Source of the DNA: DVEG01 sp964405435
Lineage (GTDB): Bacteria; Cyanobacteriota; Cyanobacteriia; Cyanobacteriales; Oscillatoriaceae
Direction of reading: 5' to 3'
DNA: 64,000 nt
Assembly (NCBI GenBank): GCA_964405435.1
Contig: CAYOOD010000006.1
Span: forward strand, 62,001 to 126,000
Part shown: piece by piece, positions 35,404 to 43,201 of the stretch
How the letters are laid out: each line of letters opens with the position of its first letter
Numbering within the stretch: the stretch's first letter is position 1
Notes under the pieces: generated by a model
Databases searched by the model: none
What the model was told of the DNA's origin: nothing
Seen by the model: the letters and a program-made list of their open reading frames with translations, nothing else
Program-made: the position numbers and the translations under genes

Positions 35404-36270
35404 TCAAGCCGCGACTTTTTGCCGATCTTTTTCCTCAGCGGGTTCGTGTTCTACTCGGAAAACATTCGCATAGAGGTTGGCAATAATTTGTTTGCCCTCT
35501 TGAGTCAGTTCCAGGTAGCGCAGGGCGTCTTGAATGTAAGGATAGACGCCGTGCCAATAAAATTTCGGATAGTTTTTCCGCAACTCTCCCGGATTGCGGT
35601 AGCCGAGGATTTTATTCGCGCCTGTTTCTTCAAACTCGTAGAACAGCGCGCTGATTTTTTGCAGGTAGCGCGGATCGCTGAGCTGACCGATCAAGTCGGC
35701 GGCGCGCACCAGTCCGGGATAGTTGATCGTATCTTGGTGATCCTCATCATTGGGCACCGGAAAGCGCGTCAGTTCGATGTAGCGCTCGATCGCCTCCGCA
35801 TCGATGAGCTTGTGGCCCCCAAATCGCTCCTGAATGAACAGCTTGCCGCGATCGACGTGATAGGGCGTGAGGCTGGCATCCGTCGCCCCTGGCGGCAAGG
35901 CCACTTTTCTGCCGTCTCGACCGGTGGCATACAAGCTTTCTTCGATGTTGTCGTAGCGGCAGACGCCTTTCACATAGCCGATGTCGTGGCACAGTAAGGA
36001 GATGGTGAAGTGCAGCCAGTCTTCGCAGGAAACCCCACCTTCGCGAATGTGCTTGCCCCTGACGATCGCCTGTCCCACCAACGTCACCAATATAGTATGT
36101 TCGACGTTGTGATAGAGGGCGTCGCTGTTGGCGATATTTTCCAGGGCCATTCCTCCGGCCCAAGCGATAATTTCTCCATAGGCCGATTTGTACCCCCCAT
36201 AAGTGCGGTGGTAGCAAGCCTGTAGTTGCTCAACGAAGGCGTTTATCAGGAGTTCAGTGCAGTTAAACAT
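35404..36270 (-). CDS. HD-domain metalloprotein
   Basis: Protein of 288 residues with an HD-type phosphohydrolase core. The metal-binding set is visible as YHNVEHTILVTLVGQAI (first His), LLCHDIGYVKGVC (the HD pair, about 90) and later HVDRGKLFIQERF and RAADLIGQLSDPRYLQK (distal Asp). It resembles the cyanobacterial Npun_R2479-type HD metalloprotein family; the substrate is unknown. The last 15 residues are charged (VEHEPAEEKDRQKVAA). ATG 36270 has GAGG about 9 nt upstream; a GTG 15 nt earlier overlaps that site. Confidence 0.85.
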   Translation of the reverse strand: MFNCTELLINAFVEQLQACYHRTYGGYKSAYGEIIAWAGGMALENIANSDALYHNVEHTILVTLVGQAIVRGKHIREGGVSCEDWLHFTISLLCHDIGYVKGVCRYDNIEESLYATGRDGRKVALPPGATDASLTPYHVDRGKLFIQERFGGHKLIDAEAIERYIELTRFPVPNDEDHQDTINYPGLVRAADLIGQLSDPRYLQKISALFYEFEETGANKILGYRNPGELRKNYPKFYWHGVYPYIQDALRYLELTQEGKQIIANLYANVFRVEHEPAEEKDRQKVAA

Positions 36271-36464
36271 ATTCAGTGTCCTCACCTCAACGTGAGCGTC
36301 ACCACGCGATCGGAAACAGCTAGAGAGTTAAATTAAATACCCGTCGGCTACTGCCCGATTGATAAAAAAGCATTATTGATTGATTATATACCTCTCCCAG
36401 TGCATTTTTTTATCCTCTTTTAAATTATTTTTCGCTATTGGCGTCCTGCCCCGCATTGCTCGAT

Positions 36465-36650
36465 TCAATCGATCGCGCACAGCCATCCCCTGCGAACTGC
36501 GTAGAGGAGTCGATTGATTAATCTTTGGTCTTGTTCGTTGAGCCCATCGGTTAACAGTGCAGCCTTGATCTGTTGTCGGTGAGTTTTATTGAGATGGCCC
36601 GCTTTCCAGACTTGAAAACAGAGTTCTGACAGGGTGAATTTTGGCAGCAT
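36465..36650 (-). CDS. Small conserved cyanobacterial-type protein
   Basis: Protein of 61 residues starting MLPKFTLSELCFQVWKAGHL. The pattern LSEL.F.V...G......R..I.AALL.D.L.E.....I.RLLYA.RRG recalls a family of small cyanobacterial proteins of unknown function; this is from memory. It is predicted all-helical, with a very basic C-terminal helix (INRLLYAVRRGWLCAID). A start seven codons upstream is possible. Coding status is likely but not certain. Confidence 0.6.
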   Translation of the reverse strand: MLPKFTLSELCFQVWKAGHLNKTHRQQIKAALLTDGLNEQDQRLINRLLYAVRRGWLCAID

Positions 36651-36671
36651 GGCTTGAGATTCCAAGAACAC

Positions 36672-37049
36672 TTATCTAAGTCTCTAAATTTAGGATGAGG
36701 CATTTTTTCGGCTGGTGGGGTGATGAACATCCGTCAAGGGTGTGATAATCCCGCAGCCCCCCTGCGATCGAAATCTCTGAAAATCGGTGACGGGAACTCC
36801 TGGAGGGAGCGATCGCGATCGCTCCCTCCCTGTGACAAATTTCTTTAAAAAGCGCGATCGCGTTCAGTGACAGCGATCGCGTTATGAAGTATGTTGTCGC
36901 TCCCCATAAATGCGCTTATTTCGCAAGAAAGCCTGCTAACTCTTATAAAGAAGTTAGTTTATTTTTAAAATAAAAAAATATCCGCAATAAAAGCTGAACT
37001 GAGAACGGAAGATATCCGAGGAGCGGCTGGCACGGTCTGGGAAGGCGAT
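36672..37049. other. HIP1-rich intergenic region upstream of ureE
   Basis: No gene. Palindromes of GCGATCGC type are concentrated at 36790-36890, including GGAGGGAGCGATCG facing CGATCGCTCCCTCC, which form a perfect inverted repeat (about 36803-36830). The AT-rich tail 36940-36980 may carry the ureE promoter. No canonical GTAN8TAC NtcA site was seen here. Confidence 0.55.
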
Positions 37050-37523
37050 ATGATAGTCAGCAGCCGCGCAGATGGGACTGTAAGGATGCTCACGCTAATA
37101 CAACGGTTGCCTGCCAATGCGGAGGCAGCAGTCAGCATGACACTGGCGCTGACAGCGGCGGCGCGATCGCGCAGCCGCCAGCGGATAGAAACCCCAGACG
37201 GGCAAATCGTGGTACTGCAACTGCCCAGAGGAACGGTGCTGCGCGATCGCGACTTATTAATGACGGCGGCAGGCGATTTGCTCGTGCGAGTCAGCGCCAA
37301 ACCCGAACCGGTGCTAACCGTCACCGCCAAAACCCCCCTAGATTTGCTGCGAGCCGCCTACCATCTGGGCAACCGTCACATCCCCCTAGAGATCGCTCCC
37401 ACCTACCTGCGGCTCTCCCCCGATCCCGTCTTGCAGGCGATGCTGCAACACCTCGGCGTTGAGGTGAGAGAAGAAGTCGCGCCCTTCGAGCCGGAAGTGG
37501 GCGCTTACGGGCACGCGCATTGA
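37050..37523 (+). CDS. ureE: Urease accessory protein UreE (nickel chaperone)
   Basis: Cytoplasmic nickel-binding chaperone that delivers Ni2+ to UreG and the urease apoenzyme. The 157 residues comprise an N-terminal domain (MLTLIQRLPANAE and onward) with RSRQRIETPDGQIVVLQLPRGTVLRDRDLL, and a metal-binding C-terminal domain containing AAYHLGNRHIPLEI (the conserved dimer His in GNRH) and DPVLQAMLQHLGVEV. It ends in a short GAYGHAH instead of a long poly-His tail. ATG 37050 has GGAAGG 5-6 nt upstream. ureF follows after 128 nt of repeats. Confidence 0.95.
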   Translation: MIVSSRADGTVRMLTLIQRLPANAEAAVSMTLALTAAARSRSRQRIETPDGQIVVLQLPRGTVLRDRDLLMTAAGDLLVRVSAKPEPVLTVTAKTPLDLLRAAYHLGNRHIPLEIAPTYLRLSPDPVLQAMLQHLGVEVREEVAPFEPEVGAYGHAH

Positions 37524-37547
37524 GGAGAGGGGGGGAGTGAGTGAAAA

Positions 37548-37645
37548 GTGCTGAGTGCTGAGTGCTGAGAAGGGGGGAGGGGGAGAGGGGGGGGAGGGGG
37601 AGAAAGTTTTTTCTATTACCCATTACCCATTACCCATTCCCCATT
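37548..37645 (+). repeat. STRR-type heptamer repeats between ureE and ureF
   Basis: Three tandem GTGCTGA copies (37548-37568), then a purine tract of G-runs (37569-37606), then three ACCCATT copies plus one CCCCATT (37618-37645). Heptameric short tandemly repeated repetitive sequences are known from filamentous cyanobacteria. The last unit ends only 6 nt before the ureF ATG, so the ureF ribosome-binding region lies in repeat sequence. Confidence 0.85.
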
Positions 37646-37651
37646 TCCACC

Positions 37652-38326
37652 ATGCACGAGCTAGCGCTTTTAAACTTGCTGCAACTGGCTTCGCCGTCCC
37701 TGCCCGTGGGAGCTTACAGTTATTCCGAGGGGCTGGAGATATTAGTCGAGCAAGGAGCGATCGCCTCGCGGGAAAGCTTGCAAAACTGGTTAGAGCGATC
37801 GCTGCAGGGTGGAGCGGTTCGCATCGAGGCAGCGGTGATGCTGCGGGCGTATCGGGCGGCAGAAGCGGGCGATCGCGAGGCACTTTCCTACTGGAATGCC
37901 TGGGCGAGCGCCGCGCGGGAAAGCGAGGAACTGCGATCGGCTTCTTGGCAGATGGGCAGCGCGCTGCGGCGGTTGCTGGTGGCAATGCAGCCGCAGTTAG
38001 AGCCCGTGCTGACGGCTTGCGGCAATCCGTGCAATTTCGCGATCGCCTTTGGCATCGCTGCCGAACACTGGCACGTCTCCCCGGAAGCCGCGATTCTCGG
38101 CTACTTGCACAGTTGGGCGTCCAATCTCATCGGTGCCGGCGTCAAACTCATCCCCCTCGGGCAAACAGCCGGTCAGGTGCTCTTACTCGACTTGCACCCG
38201 CACCTGATGGCTGCGGCTGGAGAGCTCCTGACTTTAGCAGATGATGACCTCTACAGTTGCTCTTGGGGCTTGGCACTCGCCAGTATGCAGCACGAAACGC
38301 AATACACCCGCTTATTTCGCAGCTAA
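37652..38326 (+). CDS. ureF: Urease accessory protein UreF
   Basis: UreF (224 residues), part of the UreDFG complex that couples GTP hydrolysis to nickel insertion. It begins MHELALLNLLQLASPSLPVGAYSYSEGLE, the conserved LxSPxLPxGxxxxSxGLE motif. Later it has CGNPCNFAIAFGIAAEHW, YLHSWASNLIGAGVKLIPLGQTAGQ and the C-terminal MQHETQYTRLFRS (family MxHETQYxRLFxS). The reading frame extends upstream through heptamer repeats, but the ATG at 37652 is the family start. It is probably co-transcribed with ureE. Confidence 0.96.
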   Translation: MHELALLNLLQLASPSLPVGAYSYSEGLEILVEQGAIASRESLQNWLERSLQGGAVRIEAAVMLRAYRAAEAGDREALSYWNAWASAARESEELRSASWQMGSALRRLLVAMQPQLEPVLTACGNPCNFAIAFGIAAEHWHVSPEAAILGYLHSWASNLIGAGVKLIPLGQTAGQVLLLDLHPHLMAAAGELLTLADDDLYSCSWGLALASMQHETQYTRLFRS

Positions 38327-38697
38327 CTCAGGCTCGCCAGCCACCCGATTTTTTCAACCTACCGCGTGGCTCACCCTGCAGTTTATTTCTCCCGACTGGC
38401 AGGGCGGCTCCTCATTCATCTCCAGCCCCTCCCCCTCTGGCGGGCAGGCTAGCTTCTACCCGTGCCGCGAGGATGAAAAAAACGACTTTAATCGGATATG
38501 ATCGTAATAGCAAAAATTAACTTTTTTAGCATCTGCCAGCTAAACAGATTGCTGAGCTTACCTGTCGATGGGGTGGCAGGCAGCCAACGCGATCGCCTCC
38601 CGTCTGGTTCAAATTGGGCGGGAAAAATTCGAGCAACTCCAGCAGACACTTGAAAAGTTATTGGTTTTAATTATTAACCCGAAATCGCCATTGCTCA
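38327..38697. other. Intergenic region, no gene recognised
   Basis: About 370 nt between ureF and the metalloprotease gene; open frames are short and lack family features. The 3' part (38480-38700) is AT-rich and probably promoter-bearing. Confidence 0.45.
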
Positions 38698-41502
38698 ATG
38701 AAGACAATGAAAAAAATACCGCTCTATCTGTACATTTTTCAAGGGGTTTTGTTCGGGATAGAGCCTGCACTGCTGAGCCGGGTGCTTGCCGCACCCGCTC
38801 CAGCCGGTACAGCGGGGTTAAATCGCCAGCCAATTGAGGCAATTGAAGGAGCGATCGCCCCTCCCAAAACTGAGGCAATCCAGCTCGCGCAAGAAAGCTC
38901 CGAAAGCCATTCAGAACCGCAAGAGAGCCCAGAAGCCTTCCTGCAAGATGCGGAAAAATTAGAAGGACTATTCACCCTTTACCGCCACGAAGAAACCGGA
39001 AAAATTTATCTAGAACTCCAGCCAGAGCAACTGAATAAAAACTACTTAGCCACCATTACCCTAGAATCGGGAATCGGAGCAAGCGGTCTTTACAGCGGCT
39101 TGGACTTGCAATATTTTCTCTTTTACTTCCGCCGGGTTAACAACACCTTGCAATTCACCGTCCGCAATGTTAATTTTCGCACAAATACCGGCGATCCGCA
39201 AGCGCGTTCTGTCAACCGCTCGTTTAGCGACTCAGTGCTGTATTCTCTAGAAATCAAAAGCACCGATCCCGAACGAAACACCGTTATCGTCGATTTGGGA
39301 GACTTGCTCTTAAAAGACGTTCCCGATCTGACTTCAATGCTGAAATGGAGTTTGGGCGTTCCCTACCAGATGGATGCCAGCAAATCCTATTTCGGCAATG
39401 CCAAAGTTTTTCCTCAAAACGTAGAAATCGAGTCAATTTACGGCTTCACCGCCCCCGAGGGAGAGGCGGCATGGGTGGCAACACTCCCCGACAGCCGCGC
39501 CTTCAATCTGAAAGTGCATTACAGTTTATCCGAGCTGCCGCAAAATAACGGCTATATGCCGCGCCTTGCCGACGAGCGCGTTGGATACTTCACCACCGAT
39601 TACCAAAACTTCTCCAATACCAGCGGCAAAGATCCGATGGTGCGCTATATCAACCGCTGGCATCTGGAAAAGCAAGATCCGAATGCGCTGCTGTCGCCGC
39701 CGAAAGAGCCGATTGTTTTCTGGATTGAAAATACCGTGCCGCTGGAGTACCGCGATGCCGTTCGCGAGGGCGTGCTGATGTGGAATAAAGCGTTTGAAAA
39801 AGCGGGATTTCTGAATGCGATCGAAGTGCGGCAGATGCCGGATAATGCCGAATGGGACCCGGCTGACGTGCGCTACAATACGATTCGGTGGATGACTTCG
39901 ATCGATGCTCAATTTGCCCTCGGACCTTCCCGCGTCAACCCGCTAACTGGAGAAATTTTAGATGCAGATATTCTCGTCGATGCAAACTTGGTGAGTTCGG
40001 CGAAACAGGACTATCGCAGCTTCGTTCAAATCAAGCAGTCGGGTGCGGATTCTTTGATGTCTCATTTAATGAAAAATGGCAGCTTGTGCGCGGGAGAACG
40101 CTCCCCCCAAGCCCGCTCCCAGCCGCCGGCAAAACGGCTGCTCGCCAGTCTGGCTGACGAACACGATTTGTGCTTCAGCATGAAAACCGCTCATCAAGCA
40201 TCAGTGGGCTCGGTGGCGCTTTCACTGTTGTACAATGCCATGCCGAGCGGCGATGCTATGAGAGAGTATGTGCATCAATTCGTCCGCTATTTGATCGCGC
40301 ACGAAGTCGGGCATACGTTGGGCTTGCGGCACAATTTCCGGGGCAGTACCCTGCTGGCACCTGAAGAATTGAACAAGACTGAAATCACCCGCACTCGCGG
40401 TTTAGTCAGCAGCGTGATGGATTATTTGCCGGTGAATTTGGCACCGGCGGGCGAACAGCAGGGGGATTTTTTCGCGCACATCGTCGGTCCCTACGATATC
40501 TGGGCGATCGCATACGGCTATCAGCCCAGCGGCGCGATCGCTCCGGCACAGGAAAAGCCATTTTTAGAGGCGATCGCCTCGCAACAAGCGAATAACCCAG
40601 AATTAGCCTATTCCCCCGACGAGGATAGTTTCGACCTCGATCCGACTGCCAACCAATTTGACATGAGCAGCGATCCCCTGCGTTACGCTCAGTGGCAGAT
40701 GGATAACGCGCGCATTTTGTGGGAGCGCCTCAACAAGCTGTATCCGGGGACGGGAGAAACTTACAGCGAGGTGAGCGAGATGTTTGACGCGGTATTTTGG
40801 CAGTATTTGCAAAACGCATTTGTCCTCACCAAATATATTGGCGGTCAGTCGTTTTACCGCGATCGCCCGGGCAGTGGCGGCGGGCGGTTGCCGTTCGAGC
40901 CGGTGCCGGCAGCCAAACAGCGAGAAGCCCTCGCCGCCCTGCAGAAGTACGTTTTTGCCGAAGATGCGTTTAATTTCCCGCCGGAACTGTTGAATAAACT
41001 AGCGCCGTCTCGCTGGATGGATTTGGGCGCAAGCCTGCTCATCAGCCGCCTCGACTTTCCGGTACACGACAGCGTATTTTTCCCGCAGAGCGCGGTGCTG
41101 CGAGGGCTGCTGTCGGGCGATCGCCTTTCTCGCCTGCGCGATATCGAAGTCAAGTCCCCCCCCGAACAAGCCCTGGCACTGCCGGAATTATTCAACACGT
41201 TGCAGGCAGGGATTTGGACGGAGGTTCTCAATCCCCGCGACGGCGCGCCGAATATTTCCAGTTTCCGCCGCAGCTTGCAGCGCGAACACCTGGATATTCT
41301 CATCGACATGGTGCTGCGCAACAGCGACGTTCCCGAAGACGGGCGATCGCTCGCCCGCGAACGACTGCGCCAACTCGGCGAGAAAGTCGATCGCAGCCTC
41401 CGACGCCAAGGGCGGGATATGGACGACTACACCAAAGCCCACCTCGAAGAAACCCGCAGCCGCATCGTCAAAGCCCTCGACGCCCCCCTGCAATCTCGCT
41501 AG
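38698..41502 (+). CDS. Zinc-dependent metalloprotease (DUF5117/DUF4953 type), exported
   Basis: Exported metalloprotease of 934 residues. A signal peptide (MKKIPLYLYIFQGVLFGIEPALLSRVLAAP) is followed by a low-complexity linker. The DUF5117-like region (GLFTLYRHEETGKIYLELQPEQL, about 95-320) precedes the peptidase domain with metzincin zinc site AHEVGHTLGLRHNFRG (about 530-546) and downstream SSVMDYLPVNLAP (Met-turn). A helical C-terminal part is about 640-930. It resembles the M10/M12-like zinc-dependent metalloproteases annotated in many Bacteroidetes and cyanobacteria; natural substrate unknown. A second ATG 9 nt in is equally possible. A clean intrinsic terminator follows. Confidence 0.88.
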   Translation: MKTMKKIPLYLYIFQGVLFGIEPALLSRVLAAPAPAGTAGLNRQPIEAIEGAIAPPKTEAIQLAQESSESHSEPQESPEAFLQDAEKLEGLFTLYRHEETGKIYLELQPEQLNKNYLATITLESGIGASGLYSGLDLQYFLFYFRRVNNTLQFTVRNVNFRTNTGDPQARSVNRSFSDSVLYSLEIKSTDPERNTVIVDLGDLLLKDVPDLTSMLKWSLGVPYQMDASKSYFGNAKVFPQNVEIESIYGFTAPEGEAAWVATLPDSRAFNLKVHYSLSELPQNNGYMPRLADERVGYFTTDYQNFSNTSGKDPMVRYINRWHLEKQDPNALLSPPKEPIVFWIENTVPLEYRDAVREGVLMWNKAFEKAGFLNAIEVRQMPDNAEWDPADVRYNTIRWMTSIDAQFALGPSRVNPLTGEILDADILVDANLVSSAKQDYRSFVQIKQSGADSLMSHLMKNGSLCAGERSPQARSQPPAKRLLASLADEHDLCFSMKTAHQASVGSVALSLLYNAMPSGDAMREYVHQFVRYLIAHEVGHTLGLRHNFRGSTLLAPEELNKTEITRTRGLVSSVMDYLPVNLAPAGEQQGDFFAHIVGPYDIWAIAYGYQPSGAIAPAQEKPFLEAIASQQANNPELAYSPDEDSFDLDPTANQFDMSSDPLRYAQWQMDNARILWERLNKLYPGTGETYSEVSEMFDAVFWQYLQNAFVLTKYIGGQSFYRDRPGSGGGRLPFEPVPAAKQREALAALQKYVFAEDAFNFPPELLNKLAPSRWMDLGASLLISRLDFPVHDSVFFPQSAVLRGLLSGDRLSRLRDIEVKSPPEQALALPELFNTLQAGIWTEVLNPRDGAPNISSFRRSLQREHLDILIDMVLRNSDVPEDGRSLARERLRQLGEKVDRSLRRQGRDMDDYTKAHLEETRSRIVKALDAPLQSR

Positions 41503-41552
41503 CCGTCCTTTTCTCAGCTCCATTTAATTCGTGTATTTATTTTATTTATTTT

Positions 41553-41580
41553 AGCCCGCACGGCGGGCTTTTCTCTTTTT
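41553..41580 (+). terminator. Rho-independent terminator after the metalloprotease gene
   Basis: AGCCCGC (41553-41559) pairs with GCGGGCT (41563-41569), 3-nt loop, followed by TTTCTCTTTTTTT. Confidence 0.85.
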
Positions 41581-41687
41581 TTGGGAAAATTGTGTACAAT
41601 AGTCGCTACAGATGAGGATTTCCTATACAGAGGAGATAAAATTGTGAAAAAGGAAGAAAAGCTGAAATTCTCACATTTAAAATCAAT

Positions 41688-42302
41688 ATGAGCGCATTTC
41701 GAGTAGGAATTGCTGGCCCCGTTGGTTCGGGCAAGACAGCTTTAGTGGATGCCTTGTGCAAAGCCATGCGCCGAGATTATAACATAGCTGTCGTCACCAA
41801 TGATATCTATACGCAGGAAGACGCTCAGTTTTTGGTACGGAGTCAGGCGCTAGAGCGCGATCGCATTGTCGGGGTAGAAACCGGCGGCTGTCCCCACACC
41901 GCCATCCGCGAGGATGCCTCCATCAATCTAGTCGCAATAGAACAGCTAGAGCAGCAGTTTGACAACCTAAATCTCCTGTTTGTAGAAAGCGGCGGCGACA
42001 ATCTCGCCTCAACCTTCAGCCCGGAATTAGTTGATTTAACCCTTTACGTTATCGACGTAGCCGCTGGCGATAAAATCCCCCGAAAAGGAGGGCCAGGAAT
42101 TACCAGATCGGACTTGCTAGTCATCAATAAAATTGACCTAGCTCCCCATGTCGGAGCTTCCCTAGAAGTCATGGAGCGCGACGCAAAAAAAATGCGCGGC
42201 GACAAACCGTTTGTTTTTACGAATTTGAAAACTCGCCAAGGACTTGACGCGGTAATCGATTTTATCCGGCTTCACGCACAGCATTTTGTAAAGTCCGTGT
42301 AG
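41688..42302 (+). CDS. ureG: Urease accessory protein UreG (GTPase)
   Basis: SIMIBI-class GTPase of 204 residues powering nickel delivery to urease. P-loop GPVGSGKTALVDAL at about 9-22; TNDIYTQEDAQFL; the nickel-binding CPH motif in ETGGCPHTAIREDAS (about 64-78); LLFVESGGDNLASTFSP (Walker B); and guanine-recognition NKIDLAPHVG. Length and all motifs are standard. It is separated from ureEF by the metalloprotease gene with its own terminator, so it is an independent unit. A degenerate TGTA-N10-TACA lies upstream (41593-41610). Confidence 0.97.
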   Translation: MSAFRVGIAGPVGSGKTALVDALCKAMRRDYNIAVVTNDIYTQEDAQFLVRSQALERDRIVGVETGGCPHTAIREDASINLVAIEQLEQQFDNLNLLFVESGGDNLASTFSPELVDLTLYVIDVAAGDKIPRKGGPGITRSDLLVINKIDLAPHVGASLEVMERDAKKMRGDKPFVFTNLKTRQGLDAVIDFIRLHAQHFVKSV

Positions 42303-42421
42303 GAAGTCGAGACAGCCGCGCGAGAACATTCGATGCTGCTCTACTTAGTTTGCCTTTTCTGCTACTCAGCATTCAGCCGAAACCGAAGAACACTGATCAC
42401 GATTTTCTGAGGAGGAAATTT

Positions 42422-43027
42422 ATGCAGGAGCATCAACTAATAGGCGGACTTGCGAACCGGGATGTTTTCACTGAAACCGAAATCCTATTGCCAGAGCTGG
42501 AAGAGATAGCATTGTTGCGGGAACAGATAGAGAGCCTGATGCTAGAGCTGCTCGAAAAGAATCAGGAATTGAGAGAGCTAGAGGAAGAGTTGCAGTATAC
42601 CAATGAGGAGTTGTGCGAGGCATTGAGACTCACCGATATCGTCTCTTTCGCCCGGGCGAAAAAATTCGCTCAGATAATTTTGGAAAACCCGGTGCCGTCA
42701 AAAGAAGCGCTAGCTGCCTTGCTCTGTGCTATCTATGGCTTTCCAGTCAAGCCATCGGACTTGCAATCAATAGCAGAAATACCAGCGATCGCTCTCGATC
42801 CTCTTTTGAGGATCGAGAGCGATCGCTACTGCGCGCATCAGAGTCGGCTGCCAGTTGAGTGCGGCAATCTTACTAAGGAGCAACTGGCTAATTTGCAGGA
42901 GAAGGTTACTCAGTTGCGGGCTGCCTGCCAGAAATCTGTGGTTTTGACTGAGAAGATTGCGAAAATCAAACAGGATTATCTAGCCAGAAAAAAAGATCGC
43001 TTGCAGTTATATAGCGGTTCTATTTGA
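42422..43027 (+). CDS. Coiled-coil protein, unknown function
   Basis: Protein of 201 residues; not recognised. The start is firm: GAGGAGG lies 6 nt before ATG 42422. Residues about 15-65 form a strongly heptad Leu/Glu coiled coil (ELEEIALLREQIESLMLELL and onward), then a globular stretch FARAKKFAQIILENPVPSKE, and a C-terminal basic coil (KVTQLRAACQKSVVLTEKIAK). The segment AIALDPLLRIESDRY (about residues 121-136) is encoded by a 44-nt perfect palindrome with HIP1 ends, possibly an inserted element. It lies between ureG and the porin gene. Confidence 0.65.
   Translation: MQEHQLIGGLANRDVFTETEILLPELEEIALLREQIESLMLELLEKNQELRELEEELQYTNEELCEALRLTDIVSFARAKKFAQIILENPVPSKEALAALLCAIYGFPVKPSDLQSIAEIPAIALDPLLRIESDRYCAHQSRLPVECGNLTKEQLANLQEKVTQLRAACQKSVVLTEKIAKIKQDYLARKKDRLQLYSGSI
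42784..42827. repeat. Perfect 20-bp inverted repeat with HIP1 ends inside a coding region
   Basis: AGCGATCGCTCTCGATCCTC (42784-42803), a TTTT loop, and the exact reverse complement (42808-42827). Both ends carry GCGATCGC. It is in frame with the coiled-coil gene. Confidence 0.9.
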
Positions 43028-43165
43028 GTCGTGAAACCCATACTGGCTGGGCCAGAGCTTACAACCTAGGTGCTACCAGGCTTATGCCGGGTAAGGATTA
43101 AGGAAGCTGTTTTCACAAATCAATTAGGAACGCTATAGTGGGGCTGGGCAAGGCTGCCTGGGAAG

Positions 43166-43191
43166 AAAAGCCCGACAAAATCGGGCTTTTT
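43166..43191. terminator. Bidirectional-looking terminator downstream of the porin gene
   Basis: AAAAGCCCGA and TCGGGCTTTT form a 10-bp stem flanked by A and T runs, so it can terminate both the minus-strand porin gene and plus-strand transcription from the coiled-coil gene. Confidence 0.85.
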
Positions 43192-43201
43192 ATCGGTGAA
43201 T

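Noticed and set aside
37548..37645. Short regular repeats considered as CRISPR
   Set aside because: Units are 7-mers in direct tandem without spacers; no cas genes in the window.
38550..38640. Possible tRNA T-arm (GGTTCAAAT) before the metalloprotease gene
   Set aside because: No matching acceptor, D or anticodon stems; no tRNA found anywhere in the window.
41593..41610. TGTA-N10-TACA resembling an NtcA site upstream of ureG
   Set aside because: Spacer is 10 rather than 8 and no -10 box lies at the proper distance; kept only as a remark.
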